Assembly: GCA_903879705.1 (NCBI GenBank)
Contig: CAIRMO010000064.1
Span: 1-32,970 of the forward strand
From: an uncultured Candidatus Competibacteraceae bacterium
GTDB lineage: Bacteria > Pseudomonadota > Gammaproteobacteria > Competibacterales > Competibacteraceae
DNA length: 32,970 bases
Direction: 5' to 3'
Below, piece after piece: positions 7,889-17,526 of this stretch; the first letter of the stretch is position 1, and each line of letters starts with the position of its first letter. The notes beneath the pieces are model-generated. The model did not search any database and was not told where the DNA came from. It saw nothing but the letters and a program-made list of their open reading frames with translations. Both the position numbers and the translations under genes were made by a program.

Positions 7889-8839
7889 TCATGGTCGGTC
7901 ATCCGCGCTTTCCTTGGCGTGCGGCAACAAATCCTCGCGGCTGATGCCCAGATACAAGGCACTGGCGCTGGCAATATAGATCGACGAGTAGGTACCCACC
8001 ACGATACCGATGATCATGGCGACCGAAAAGCCGCGCATCACCGTTCCGCCAAAGAAGTACATCACGATCACCGACAACAGGGTGACGAAGCTGGTCATGG
8101 TGGTGCGCGACAGGGTTTCGTTAATTGACAGATTCATGATTTCCAGCACTGACCCCTTGCGCCGCTTGCGAAAATTCTCGCGGATTCGGTCCAGCACCAC
8201 CACCGTGTCGTTGACCGAGTAGCCGATCACGGCCAGTACCGCCGCCAGCACCGTCAGATCAAATTCCAGTTGGAACAGCGAAAACCAGCCAACTGTAAAA
8301 ATCACGTCATGGATAGTGGCGGCGATAGTGCCGACGGCCAGCCGCCATTCAAAGCGGAGCATCACATAGGCCAGAATCCCCAGTAACGCGCCCAGCGCCG
8401 CCAGTCCGCCTTGTTCGACCAGTTCATGGCCGACCTGCGGCCCGACGAACTCGGCCCGCGCCAGCGTGACTCCGGCTCCGCCTTCTGCATTCTGCAGGGC
8501 CGTCAAGACCTGATTGTTCAGGGTGGCGGCGTTGATCTGCGCACGGGGCGGAATGCGGATCAGCACATCCCGCGAAGTGCCAAAATGCTGAGTCTGTGCG
8601 TCGCCGTAACCGGCCTTGACCAAGGTTTCCCGCACCTGCGGGATGGCAACCGGATGAGGGTATTGCACCTCGATCACGGTGCCGCCGGTGAAGTCCAGCC
8701 CCAGATTCATCCCGCGAATCAGCACTGAGCCAACCGCGATCAGCAACACGGCGACTGACCAGCCCATCGCCAGTTTGCCCCAGCGCAGAAAGTCGATCCG
8801 GGTGTTGTAGAAATCAAATTGCCAGATAGCTTTTTTCAT
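7889..8839 (-). CDS. secF: Protein translocase subunit SecF
   Basis: 316 residues, the usual size. SecF forms the inner-membrane SecDF-YajC complex that uses the proton gradient to help pull proteins out of SecYEG. The N-terminal helix (about 22-42) is followed by a periplasmic region beginning GLDFTGGTVIEV, the SecF signature. A C-terminal bundle of five helices contains GYSVNDTVVVLDRIRENF and the SINETLSRTTMTS segment. The start lies 6 nt after the secD stop, so the two are translationally close. SecF is the last gene of the tgt-yajC-secD-secF block; 185 bp separate it from the chemosensory operon. Confidence 0.98.
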   Translation of the reverse strand: MKKAIWQFDFYNTRIDFLRWGKLAMGWSVAVLLIAVGSVLIRGMNLGLDFTGGTVIEVQYPHPVAIPQVRETLVKAGYGDAQTQHFGTSRDVLIRIPPRAQINAATLNNQVLTALQNAEGGAGVTLARAEFVGPQVGHELVEQGGLAALGALLGILAYVMLRFEWRLAVGTIAATIHDVIFTVGWFSLFQLEFDLTVLAAVLAVIGYSVNDTVVVLDRIRENFRKRRKGSVLEIMNLSINETLSRTTMTSFVTLLSVIVMYFFGGTVMRGFSVAMIIGIVVGTYSSIYIASASALYLGISREDLLPHAKESADDRP

Positions 8840-8845
8840 ACCCGC

Positions 8846-10717
8846 TCAAACCGACAGAGTTTGCAGCTTGCGGCCGCCATAAATGAGATTGACCAGCGCC
8901 CGCGACCCGGTGACCGCGGTGAACATCGAGGTCACGATGCCGATGCTGAGGGTGACTGCGAAGCCTTTGATCGGGCCGGTGCCGAATCCAAACAGCATGA
9001 TCGCCGCAATCAGGGTGGTCAGGTTGGAGTCGAGAATGGTGTCAAACGCCCGATCAAAGCCAGCGTGAATGGCGGCCTGCGGGCTGTTACCGTTGCGCTG
9101 CTCTTCACGGATGCGCTCGTAAATCAGTACGTTGGCATCGACCGCCATACCCATGGTCAGCACGATGCCCGCGATGCCGGGCAAGGTGAGGGTGGCCTGC
9201 AACATCGACAAGGCGGCGATCAGCAGCACCACGTTAGCGGCCAGCGCGGCGGTAGCGATCATTCCGAAGTTCTTGTAGCGCCAGGTCATGAACCCGGCGA
9301 TAACCAGCAGAGCAATCGCCGCCGCACGGAAGCCTTGAGCGATGTTTTCCTTGCCGGCGCTTGGCCCGACCGTGCGTTCCTCGATGATTTCAATCGGACT
9401 GACCAAAGCGCCGGCCCGGAGCAGCAAGGCCAGATCGCGGGCTTCGCGGGTGCTTTCCAGGCCGGTAATTTGAAACCGCCGGCCCAGCCGGTCGCGGATG
9501 GTGGCGACGTTGATCACTTCCTCAACCGTGTAGGAGGTCTTTTTCAGCTCGTCGCCGACCCGCTTGGTTTCGGTCTTGTTTTCGATGAACACCACGCCCA
9601 TCCGCTTGCCGATGTTGTCCTTGGTGGCATCCTCGAAGCGTTTCGCGCCCTTGCCGTCGAGACTGACGAACACCGTCGCCCCACCGCTCTGCTGATCGAT
9701 CCCGGAGGAAGCATCCACGATGGAATCACCGGTCAGCATTACCCGCTTTTGCAGCAGCACCGGACGGCCATTGCGATCCTTGTACAGCCGGGAATTGAGC
9801 GGCGCACGGCCCGTGCTTGCGGCCTGATTCCAGTCGTTATCCTCGTCGGCGAGCCGAAATTCGAGCGTAGCGGTCGCGCCGAGGATTTCCTTGGCGCGGG
9901 CGGTGTCCTGCACGCCAGGGAGCTGGACCACAATCCGGTCGCTGCCCTGTTGCTGGATGATCGGTTCAGCCACGCCCAGTTCATTGACCCGATTACGCAG
10001 GGTGGTGATGTTCTGTTGCAGGGCGAAGTCACGTTTCTCCTTGACCTCGCGCTCGCTGAGGGTGAATTTCAGACTCAGCGGCCCCGGCTCGGAGGCTTGC
10101 AGGGCCGGCAGACTCTTCCGCAATAATTGAGCAGCCTGGTCGCGCTCGGCGGCGTCCTTGAACTCAACCTGCACTCCGCCGCTGCCGGCGCGGCCCACCG
10201 AACTGTATTGAATCTTGTCGGTGCGGAGTTGGGCACGAATTTCATCGACGTAGCTGTCTTCAACCTGCTTGATGGTGGCATCCATATCGACCTGCATCAG
10301 AAAATGGACGCCGCCGCGCAAATCGAGGCCAAGGTACATCGGATTCAGTCCCATCGCCCGGAAAAAGCCGGGCGCAGCCGAGGCGAGATTGAGCGCCACG
10401 ATGTAGTCGCGGCCCAGCCGATCCTTGAGGATGTCAGCGGCCTTGAGCTGTTCTTCCGGGTCGGCGAAACGAATCAGCAGCCGTTCGCCGTCCAGTTCCA
10501 GCCGGCGATGCGGGAGTTGGTCGGCGTCCAGCAACGCGGCGACCCGATTCTGAAACACGGCATCGACGGTGATGTTGGCGCGGGCGCCGGAAATCTGCAC
10601 GGCCGGGTCTTCGCCAAACAGGTTGGGCAACGCAAAGATCAGGCCCCAGAACATGACCAGACCGATCAGCAGGTACTTCCACCAGGGGTATTGATTCAGG
10701 GAATACGGGGTAGGCAT
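8846..10717 (-). CDS. secD: Protein translocase subunit SecD
   Basis: 623 residues, matching proteobacterial SecD. One N-terminal helix (about 13-32, KYLLIGLVMFWGLIFALPNLFG), a large periplasmic P1 domain starting near GLDLRGGVHFLMQVD, then a C-terminal five-helix bundle with GMAVDANVLIYERIREE and the FAVTLSIGIVTSMFTAV segment, as in SecD. It works with SecF and YajC in the inner membrane in the late steps of export. It is 29 nt after yajC and 6 nt before secF on the same strand. No missing motif or frame problem was seen. Confidence 0.98.
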   Translation of the reverse strand: MPTPYSLNQYPWWKYLLIGLVMFWGLIFALPNLFGEDPAVQISGARANITVDAVFQNRVAALLDADQLPHRRLELDGERLLIRFADPEEQLKAADILKDRLGRDYIVALNLASAAPGFFRAMGLNPMYLGLDLRGGVHFLMQVDMDATIKQVEDSYVDEIRAQLRTDKIQYSSVGRAGSGGVQVEFKDAAERDQAAQLLRKSLPALQASEPGPLSLKFTLSEREVKEKRDFALQQNITTLRNRVNELGVAEPIIQQQGSDRIVVQLPGVQDTARAKEILGATATLEFRLADEDNDWNQAASTGRAPLNSRLYKDRNGRPVLLQKRVMLTGDSIVDASSGIDQQSGGATVFVSLDGKGAKRFEDATKDNIGKRMGVVFIENKTETKRVGDELKKTSYTVEEVINVATIRDRLGRRFQITGLESTREARDLALLLRAGALVSPIEIIEERTVGPSAGKENIAQGFRAAAIALLVIAGFMTWRYKNFGMIATAALAANVVLLIAALSMLQATLTLPGIAGIVLTMGMAVDANVLIYERIREEQRNGNSPQAAIHAGFDRAFDTILDSNLTTLIAAIMLFGFGTGPIKGFAVTLSIGIVTSMFTAVTGSRALVNLIYGGRKLQTLSV

Positions 10718-10746
10718 AGCGGGAGGGGTTTCCGATGGCGGGTGAT

Positions 10747-11094
10747 TCAGGGATTGCCCTTGAGGGTGCCCTTGGGCATCAGCGAGCTGACGGCCTGCTT
10801 TTGGACCTTGATCTGGACGCTTTCAGCGATTTCGACCTGGATGAAGTTCTCGCCGATTTCGATGATCCGGCCCAGCACGCCACCGCCGGTGACGACCTCG
10901 TCGCCTTTCTTGAGGGTCTCGACCATTTGTTTGTGTTCTTTGGCGCGTTTGGTTTGCGGGCGGATCAACAGGAAATAGAACGCGCCAATCAGGATGATCG
11001 GGAATAACAGGTTCATCAGCCCCATGTCGCCACCGGGTCCGCTGGCCGTTTGGGCCGCAGCGTCCCGGATCAGGAAGTTCAGAATGCTTTCCAT
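10747..11094 (-). CDS. yajC: Sec translocon accessory subunit YajC
   Basis: 115 residues. A single transmembrane helix (about 27-44, LLFPIILIGAFYFLLIRPQ) is followed by the family motif RPQTKRAKEHKQMVETLKKG and a small basic/acidic cytoplasmic domain. YajC associates with SecDF in the inner membrane. It lies between tgt (70 nt upstream) and secD, the standard order. The N-terminus is slightly longer than in E. coli, but the ATG at 11094 has a GGAA ribosome-site-like sequence nearby. Confidence 0.97.
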   Translation of the reverse strand: MESILNFLIRDAAAQTASGPGGDMGLMNLLFPIILIGAFYFLLIRPQTKRAKEHKQMVETLKKGDEVVTGGGVLGRIIEIGENFIQVEIAESVQIKVQKQAVSSLMPKGTLKGNP

Positions 11095-11164
11095 TGGAAT
11101 TCCTCAGAATTTGATTGAACGCGCCGCATGCTGAATCATTGCTGGCATCGCTTCGGTGGTCTTT

Positions 11165-12319
<1,155 letters not shown>

Positions 12320-12332
12320 CTACGCTAACCCG

Positions 12333-12338
12333 CTTATA
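12333..12338 (-). promoter_or_regulatory. tgt: Possible -10 element for tgt operon
   Basis: TATAAG on the minus strand, 41 bp before the tgt ATG. No convincing -35 is found at 16-18 bp, so this is a weak call based on position. Confidence 0.3.
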
Positions 12339-12379
12339 CCCATTTCGAGTAGGTTTTCGCATTCAGGTCTCCCGGGTTC

Positions 12380-12407
12380 CGTCATTCCCGTGAATGCGGG
12401 TATGACG
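12380..12407. repeat. Extragenic inverted repeat
   Basis: CGTCATTCCCG (12380-12390) and CGGGTATGACG (12397-12407) are inverted with one mismatch around a 6-nt loop. The type resembles the GTCATTCCCG dispersed palindromes common in proteobacterial genomes. It lies in the 267-bp gap between the PTP and tgt genes, where I see no gene. Confidence 0.5.
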
Positions 12408-12559
12408 AACGGGGTGGTTTTTGACCTGAAAAAGATAAAATCTATCGGGAAACGGGATTATCTGATAGTGCGGTCATGGCGCGATGGTTTTCCGAACAAT
12501 TGCTGGACGCATCTCCACGGTCCCTGGCCAAGGTCAGAGCAGCCTGATGAAAGGCCTCT

Positions 12560-13042
12560 TCAGAACGGGTAGCGTTCCCGGAGATGAATCAGCAAGCCCT
12601 GCGCTGCCGCCTCAACCATGTCCATCACCCGTTTGAAGCCTTCTGGCCCGCCATAATAGGGGTCGGGTACTTCCCGTTCCGGCCAGTCCGGCGCGAAATC
12701 CATCAATAACCGGATTCGCCGCCGCAATTCTACATCCCGGCACGCGGCCAGCAGATCAGCGAGATTATCCCGATCCATCGCCAAAACGTGATCAAATTCG
12801 GCAAAATCGGCCACAGTAACCAACCGGGCGCGAATGCCGCTTAAATCCACGCCCCGGTGTAATGCCGTCGCCTGGCCGCGACTGTCGGGTGGCGAATCGG
12901 GGTGATAATCAGCATGGGTACCTGCTGAATCGACGTACACTTGATCAGCCAGACCGGCATCTGCCAACAAGCGCCGGAATACCCCTTCCGCCATCGGCGA
13001 CCGGCAAATATTGCCCATGCAAACCATTAAGACCTTAACCAT
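12560..13042 (-). CDS. Low-molecular-weight protein tyrosine phosphatase
   Basis: 160 residues from the ATG at 13042, preceded by GAGGCA; a longer reading to 13198 would run through the opposite-strand gene and is unlikely. The N-terminal P-loop CMGNICRS (C8-x5-R14) and the distal general-acid motif DPYYGG show an intact catalytic LMW-PTP, a cytoplasmic enzyme acting on phosphotyrosine or arginine-phosphate-like substrates. In Pseudomonas the same family follows kdsB directly; here it is 264 bp beyond kdsB, with a plus-strand gene in between. A role in polysaccharide or envelope control (Wzb/PtpA-like) is inferred from family and context; the substrate is unknown. Confidence 0.93.
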   Translation of the reverse strand: MVKVLMVCMGNICRSPMAEGVFRRLLADAGLADQVYVDSAGTHADYHPDSPPDSRGQATALHRGVDLSGIRARLVTVADFAEFDHVLAMDRDNLADLLAACRDVELRRRIRLLMDFAPDWPEREVPDPYYGGPEGFKRVMDMVEAAAQGLLIHLRERYPF

Positions 13043-13072
13043 CACTTTTGCCTCATTGAAAACTTCGTCGCC

Positions 13073-13342
13073 ATGCCCACGATCGATCCCGAAAAACTCA
13101 AACCACTGCTCGGTCAAACCTTGCACTACCAGGGAATGGCCTGCCAGGTTATTGAAATTCTGGCTGACCCCCCGGCGCTGGTTCTGCAAGGACGCCACGA
13201 GCGCAAGGTCATCCAGCCCACCCAGTACGGCGACGCCGGCGACTGGATCGCCGAAACTTTCACCGTGGCCCTGCTCAACAGCCGCCTCGACGGCTTCAAT
13301 CCTGATTTACCGGAACTGGCCGGGTTCGACCTGCTGATCTGA
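13073..13342 (+). CDS. Small conserved-looking hypothetical protein, antisense within the kdsB-PTP operon
   Basis: 89 residues. The protein looks real rather than a shadow: it alternates hydrophobic and polar stretches (LLGQTLHYQGMACQVIEIL, then ETFTVALLN) compatible with a small beta-rich cytoplasmic fold, and has no Arg/Pro low-complexity bias. No signal peptide, membrane segment or known motif is seen, and no function is proposed. It starts 30 bp from the divergent PTP start and its last 36 nt overlap the 3' end of kdsB tail to tail. The ribosome site upstream of the ATG is poor. A shadow ORF in another frame over the same DNA is rejected. Confidence 0.6.
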   Translation: MPTIDPEKLKPLLGQTLHYQGMACQVIEILADPPALVLQGRHERKVIQPTQYGDAGDWIAETFTVALLNSRLDGFNPDLPELAGFDLLI

Positions 13343-14125
13343 ACGCGCCCACTCCGCGGCAACCCGCGCCAAATCGGCTTCGGTATCCACGCCCGGCGGC
13401 GGCGCTTCAGTGGTTTCGGCAACATGAATCCGGATGCCATGCGACAGCGCGCGCAGTTGCTCCAGGGATTCGGCCTGCTCCGCCGGGGCCGGCGGCAACC
13501 GTGGATAACCGCGTAATACCCCCGCCCGGTAGGCGTAAAGTCCGATATGGCGAAACCAGGCGGTATCGGCGGGAAGTTCAGTCGGCATTACTCCAGCGGT
13601 TCCAAACGCGCCGCGATGCCAGGGAATCGGGGCACGGCTGAAATACAGCGCATAACCACCCGCATCCCGCACCACCTTGACCACGTTGGGATCAAACACC
13701 TCCGCCGGATCATGAATGCGGGTGCAGGCGGTCGCGATCCCGGCGTCAGAGTGTGCCGCCAGCCCTGCTGCGACGTGTCGAACCAGCGCTGGCGGAAGTC
13801 GCGGCTCATCGCCCTGGACGTTGACCACAATGGCGTCATCCGGCCAGCCGCGCTGATCCGCGACTTCCGCCAGCCGATCGGTGCCGGTCGCATGATCGGG
13901 CGAGGTCATGCACACCACGGCCCCGAAACTTTCCGCGACCGCCTGAATCCTGGGGTCATCGGTGGCGATGATCACCTCCAACGCGCCACTGTCCAGCGCC
14001 TGCCGGTAGACCTGTTCGATCAGCGGTCGCCCGGCCAACCGCCGCAACGGCTTGCCCGGCAGCCGGGTTGAGGCGTAACGGGCCGGAATAGCGATCCGGA
14101 ACCGGAGCGAGTCAGCCTCACGCAC
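13307..14125 (-). CDS. kdsB: 3-deoxy-manno-octulosonate cytidylyltransferase
   Basis: 272 residues from the GTG at 14125. KdsB activates Kdo with CTP to CMP-Kdo for the lipopolysaccharide inner core, in the cytoplasm. Seen: the N-terminal nucleotide loop [15 protein letters not shown], the central [11 protein letters not shown] motif, FSRAPIPW, and the C-terminal [11 protein letters not shown] helix. An in-frame GTG at 14149 would add eight residues, but the family normally has only a few residues before the IPARYAS motif. The start overlaps the end of the Trm112-like gene, indicating translational coupling. The product is a little longer than E. coli KdsB. Confidence 0.96.
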   Translation of the reverse strand: MREADSLRFRIAIPARYASTRLPGKPLRRLAGRPLIEQVYRQALDSGALEVIIATDDPRIQAVAESFGAVVCMTSPDHATGTDRLAEVADQRGWPDDAIVVNVQGDEPRLPPALVRHVAAGLAAHSDAGIATACTRIHDPAEVFDPNVVKVVRDAGGYALYFSRAPIPWHRGAFGTAGVMPTELPADTAWFRHIGLYAYRAGVLRGYPRLPPAPAEQAESLEQLRALSHGIRIHVAETTEAPPPGVDTEADLARVAAEWARSDQQVEPGQFR

Positions 14126-14321
14126 GGTTTTGATCACCACCAGGGCCACACTCCTCAGCGGTCAACCGCCGCGCCTCAATCTCCAGCATCACCGGAATAC
14201 CGTCGCGGATCGGATAGGCCAGCCGACTTTCCTGGCAGATCAGCTCCTGCCGCACCGGGTCGTAAACCAGCGGGGCCTTGCTGACCGGACAGACCAGAAT
14301 CTCCAGCAATTTCTTGTCCAT
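14118..14321 (-). CDS. Trm112/YcaR family small protein
   Basis: 67 residues with a strong AGGTGA ribosome site 6 nt before the ATG. The layout [18 protein letters not shown], then ELICQ and a [13 protein letters not shown] end, is that of UPF0434/YcaR, usually found between lpxK and kdsB. The second cysteine of the usual CPxC pair is Ser here, so any zinc site is incomplete. Function is not established; Trm112-domain proteins are often activators or accessory subunits of other enzymes. It overlaps both neighbours: 146 nt inside the 3' end of the lpxK frame and 8 nt with kdsB. Confidence 0.93.
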   Translation of the reverse strand: MDKKLLEILVCPVSKAPLVYDPVRQELICQESRLAYPIRDGIPVMLEIEARRLTAEECGPGGDQNRA

Positions 14322-15393
14322 TTTCGTTCACCTCGGATGATGGATGGGTGGAGGATGGGGGAAGGACGCTGCGCCGCCGTGCCGGAATCTCGCGCCGGAT
14401 GTCTTTGGACAGCGCGATGGCGGCCAGCCGTTGCAGTAACGCTTCCTCGAATTGCGGTTCCAGTTGCGCGCTGACCGGCACAGTCCAGCACCCTTCCGGG
14501 GCGAATTTCCAGCATTTGATCGCATCCTTCTCGGTCATCAATACCGGCAAATCTTGCCCGAACTGCAAATCTTCGGGGCGAAATGGATGATGATCAGGAA
14601 AAGGATGTTCGATCAGCCGCAGCCGGGCATGGCGCAGATGCTCGAAAAAGCGTCCCGGATCGCCAAGGCCGGCCACCGCGTGGATCGTGCTGCGCCGGAA
14701 GCCGGCCAGCACTGCACTGACCTTGGGGTCGCGCAGATTGATCGCGATTTCGCCACGCAGAATCATCAGATATTCATCGCCGCGCGCCGCACCGTTGCCC
14801 ACCACGAAATCGACTTCGCGCAATCGGGAAGGTGGCTCGCGCAAGGGTCCAGCCGGCAGACAGGCGCCGTTACCCAGCCGGCGAAAGCCATCCACCACCG
14901 CAATTTCGATGTCGCGCCGCAGGCGGTAATGCTGCAAGCCATCGTCGCTGACGATCACATTGCACGAAGGATAAATGTCCAGCAACGCCCGCGCCGCGGC
15001 GACCCGGTCGGGATCGACCACCACCGGACAGCGGCAACGCTGTGCCAGTAACACCGGCTCATCGCCGACCTGATGCGGATCGCTGTCGGCAATGACATGG
15101 CGGGGCCAGGTGGCGGACTGGCCACCGTAGCCGCGACTGATGATACCCGGCTGATAACCGGCTTCCCGCAGCAAGTTCACCAGCCGTGCCGTCAGCGGGG
15201 TCTTGCCCGCTCCGCCCACACTGATGTTGCCGACCATAATCACCGGGACGGCCACAGCCGCGCTCGGCAAAAAACCATTGAGATAGAGCCAGCGCCGCAC
15301 TCGCACGACCATGGAAAACAGGAGGCTGAGCGGCCAGAGCAACACCGCGATCAAGTTCAGAGAATAGCCATAGCGATCCAGCCAGCGCTGCAT
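14176..15393 (-). CDS. lpxK: Tetraacyldisaccharide 4'-kinase with a C-terminal overlap tail
   Basis: 405 residues. LpxK phosphorylates the 4' position of the lipid A disaccharide at the inner membrane. N-terminal membrane helix at about 11-30, P-loop [21 protein letters not shown], then the DDGLQHYRL motif, all intact. The conserved kinase core ends near residue 327; the remaining 78 residues are Arg/Pro/Gly-rich and read in a second frame through most of the Trm112-like gene (overlap 14176-14321). E. coli LpxK has about 328 residues, so this tail probably reflects a lost stop codon or a small indel rather than a new domain. The gene is 4 nt after exbD. Confidence 0.94.
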   Translation of the reverse strand: MQRWLDRYGYSLNLIAVLLWPLSLLFSMVVRVRRWLYLNGFLPSAAVAVPVIMVGNISVGGAGKTPLTARLVNLLREAGYQPGIISRGYGGQSATWPRHVIADSDPHQVGDEPVLLAQRCRCPVVVDPDRVAAARALLDIYPSCNVIVSDDGLQHYRLRRDIEIAVVDGFRRLGNGACLPAGPLREPPSRLREVDFVVGNGAARGDEYLMILRGEIAINLRDPKVSAVLAGFRRSTIHAVAGLGDPGRFFEHLRHARLRLIEHPFPDHHPFRPEDLQFGQDLPVLMTEKDAIKCWKFAPEGCWTVPVSAQLEPQFEEALLQRLAAIALSKDIRREIPARRRSVLPPSSTHPSSEVNENGQEIAGDSGLSGQQGPAGLRPGAAGADLPGKSAGLSDPRRYSGDAGD

Positions 15394-15397
15394 GAGT

Positions 15398-15820
15398 TCA
15401 GGGTCCAGGCGCTGGAGCGTTGATCGTAGCGAGGCTCAAGTGTTGCAGACCCAGTTGGGCAGCGACATCCAGCGCGGTCGCTACGGCCTGATGGGGCGTT
15501 CGGCCATCGGCGCTGATGGTCAGCGGCAGAATGCGCCCGCCGGTTGCCGCCAGCAGTTTGGCTTTCAGCGCCGCCGGCTCGCGGCCTTCCAGGGTTTGGC
15601 CGTTGACCGCATAGCGGCCGTCGGCGGTAATGCTCACCTCCAGTTGCGCGACGGCGCTGGGCATCGGCTGGCCGGAGGCTTCCGGCAGGCGGATTTCCAG
15701 TAGCGCTTCATGGCGCAAACTGGTGGCGATCATGAAGAAGATGAGCAGCACCAGCACGACATCAATCATTGGCACCAGATTGAGTTCCGGCTCCTCACGG
15801 TGACGGGGACGCAGATTCAC
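15398..15820 (-). CDS. exbD: ExbD/TolR family biopolymer transport protein
   Basis: 140 residues. Short cytoplasmic N-terminus, one transmembrane helix (about 16-36) carrying the proton-channel Asp in LVPMIDVVLVLLIFF, and a periplasmic domain of about 95 residues. Together with ExbB it forms the inner-membrane motor that energises TonB-dependent outer-membrane transport; a Tol-type role is also possible. The start overlaps the exbB stop by 4 nt (ATGA), and lpxK follows after 4 nt. No tonB is present, so the partner is elsewhere. Confidence 0.94.
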   Translation of the reverse strand: MNLRPRHREEPELNLVPMIDVVLVLLIFFMIATSLRHEALLEIRLPEASGQPMPSAVAQLEVSITADGRYAVNGQTLEGREPAALKAKLLAATGGRILPLTISADGRTPHQAVATALDVAAQLGLQHLSLATINAPAPGP

Positions 15821-16443
15821 GGCGGCGACTCCTGGCCGGGCGGTCCGGCGTCGAGCAGGTCAATGAGTTCGAGGGTTTCCTGTTCCATCCGCACCACCAG
15901 TTCATCGACCCGCGAATGAAAGTAACGGTAGAACAGCAGGCTGGGAATGGCGACCGTCAGACCGGCGGCGGTGGTCACCAGCGCTTCGGCGATGCCTACT
16001 GACAGCAGGCTGAAATTGCTGTTGCCCTGGGTGGAAACGATCTGGAAAATTTTAATCATGCCGGCCACGGTACCGAGCAGACCGAGCAGCGGGCTGATCG
16101 CGGCGATGGTGCCCAGGGTGTTGAGGAATCGCTCCAGTTCGTGAACGACGTGGCGACCGGCATCCTCGACCCGCTCCCGCAGAATCGCCCGGCCTCGATG
16201 GCGGTTGGCCAGGCCAGTCGCCACGATCCGGCCCAGCGGCGAATGCAGCGGCAGCGCTTCGACATCGGATGGCGTGATCAGGCTATGTTCCGTCCATTGC
16301 CGCAGCAACATGACCAGTTGACCCGGCAGCACTCGCGCCCGGCGCAACGCCAGCAGTCGCTCGATGATGATGGTCGCCGCCGCCAGCGAACAGGCCATGA
16401 TCGGCAGCATCACCCAGCCGCCGGCTTTCACGAATTCAAACAC
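15817..16443 (-). CDS. exbB: ExbB/MotA/TolQ family proton channel protein
   Basis: 208 residues with three membrane helices (about 10-30, 108-130 and 155-175). The family segment TIAAISPLLGLLGTVAGMI and the following GIAEALVTTAAGLTVAIPSL, with the channel-lining Thr residues, are present. It forms the pentameric part of the ExbBD motor. Gene order accA-exbB-exbD-lpxK-ycaR-kdsB resembles that of pseudomonads and relatives (there without accA). A 27-nt gap separates it from accA. Confidence 0.95.
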   Translation of the reverse strand: MFEFVKAGGWVMLPIMACSLAAATIIIERLLALRRARVLPGQLVMLLRQWTEHSLITPSDVEALPLHSPLGRIVATGLANRHRGRAILRERVEDAGRHVVHELERFLNTLGTIAAISPLLGLLGTVAGMIKIFQIVSTQGNSNFSLLSVGIAEALVTTAAGLTVAIPSLLFYRYFHSRVDELVVRMEQETLELIDLLDAGPPGQESPP

Positions 16444-16470
16444 GCGGCTGCCTCCCCTGCTGCTGCTTCT

Positions 16471-17511
16471 TCACCCTTCCCCCACTCGATCCTTGCCCAA
16501 CAACGCCGCCACGCTGCTCTGCCAGGTGGATTGCAACGAAACTGCCGGTTCGGCCTCCCGGAACACGCCATAAGCCATTAGCCGCCGATGGCGTTGTTCC
16601 AGCAGTTCGTCGATACCCAACCCGTCCAGTTGTTGCAGGTTGTCCAGCAACGCGCCGCGAATGGTTTCAGCCATCTGCGCCATGTTGCGGTGGGCGCCGC
16701 CGGCAGGTTCGGCAATGACACCGTCAATCAGCTTCAGCTTCAGCAACCGGTCCGCGGTCAAACCCAGGGCCTCAGCCGCCTCAGCCGCCCGTTCGGCGCT
16801 TTTCCACAGGATTGTCGCGCACCCCTCCGGCGAAATCACCGAATAAGTGCCGTATTGGAGCATCAACAACCGGTCGGCAACCCCGATCGCCAGCGCCCCA
16901 CCCGAACCGCCTTCACCGATCACCACGCCAATAATTGGCGTGCGCAGCCGGCTCATCTCGAACAGATTGCGGGCAATCGCCTCGCTCTGGCCGCGCTCCT
17001 CAGCGCCGAGGCCCGGATACGCGCCGGGGGTGTCGATGAAGGTCAGCACCGGCAACTGAAACCGCTCGGCCAGTTTCATCAGCCGCAACGCCTTGCGATA
17101 ACCCTCCGGGCGAGGCATCCCGAAATTGCGGTAAATTTTCTCTTTGGTGTCGCGACCCTTCTGGCAGCCAATGATCAGCACCGGCCGCCCACCCAGCCGC
17201 GCCAGCCCGCCCACCAGGGCATGATCATCGGCAAAGGCCCGGTCGCCGTGCAGTTCCTGGAAATCAGTGAACAGCCGTTCCACATAGTCCAGGGTGTAAG
17301 GCCGTAGCGGGTGACGAGCAATCTGGGCGATCTGCCACGGGGTCAAACTGGCGAAGATCGAATCGGTCAGCGCCTTGCTCTTGGCTTCCAGCCGGGCGAT
17401 CTCATCGTTGATATTCAAATCCTGTTCGGCGCTGAGATGACGCAACTCCCGCAGCATCGCCTCCAGTTCGGCGACGGGTTTTTCAAAGTCCAGACAGTTA
17501 TTTGGATTCAT
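16471..17511 (-). CDS. accA: Acetyl-CoA carboxylase carboxyltransferase subunit alpha
   Basis: 346 residues, about 27 longer than E. coli AccA (319). With AccD it transfers the carboxyl group from carboxybiotin-BCCP to acetyl-CoA, giving malonyl-CoA for fatty acid synthesis. Seen: an N-terminal coiled segment ([17 protein letters not shown]), [45 protein letters not shown] (first part), [24 protein letters not shown] and [10 protein letters not shown]. The last 25 residues have no special motif. It starts 15 nt after degP on the same strand; the pairing with envelope genes may co-ordinate lipid and lipid A supply. Confidence 0.97.
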   Translation of the reverse strand: MNPNNCLDFEKPVAELEAMLRELRHLSAEQDLNINDEIARLEAKSKALTDSIFASLTPWQIAQIARHPLRPYTLDYVERLFTDFQELHGDRAFADDHALVGGLARLGGRPVLIIGCQKGRDTKEKIYRNFGMPRPEGYRKALRLMKLAERFQLPVLTFIDTPGAYPGLGAEERGQSEAIARNLFEMSRLRTPIIGVVIGEGGSGGALAIGVADRLLMLQYGTYSVISPEGCATILWKSAERAAEAAEALGLTADRLLKLKLIDGVIAEPAGGAHRNMAQMAETIRGALLDNLQQLDGLGIDELLEQRHRRLMAYGVFREAEPAVSLQSTWQSSVAALLGKDRVGEG

Positions 17512-17526
17512 GGGGATTTTCGCCGC

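Noticed and set aside
7857-7892. Direct repeat of TCATGGAGTCAT near the secF stop
   Set aside because: Two 12-nt copies 16 nt apart in a low-complexity GTCATGG stretch; too short and local to assign as a CRISPR or binding array.
8819-10126. 435-residue plus-strand ORF over secD
   Set aside because: Antisense to an intact secD with all signatures; composition (His, Gln, Arg, Asp) is typical of a complementary-frame artefact.
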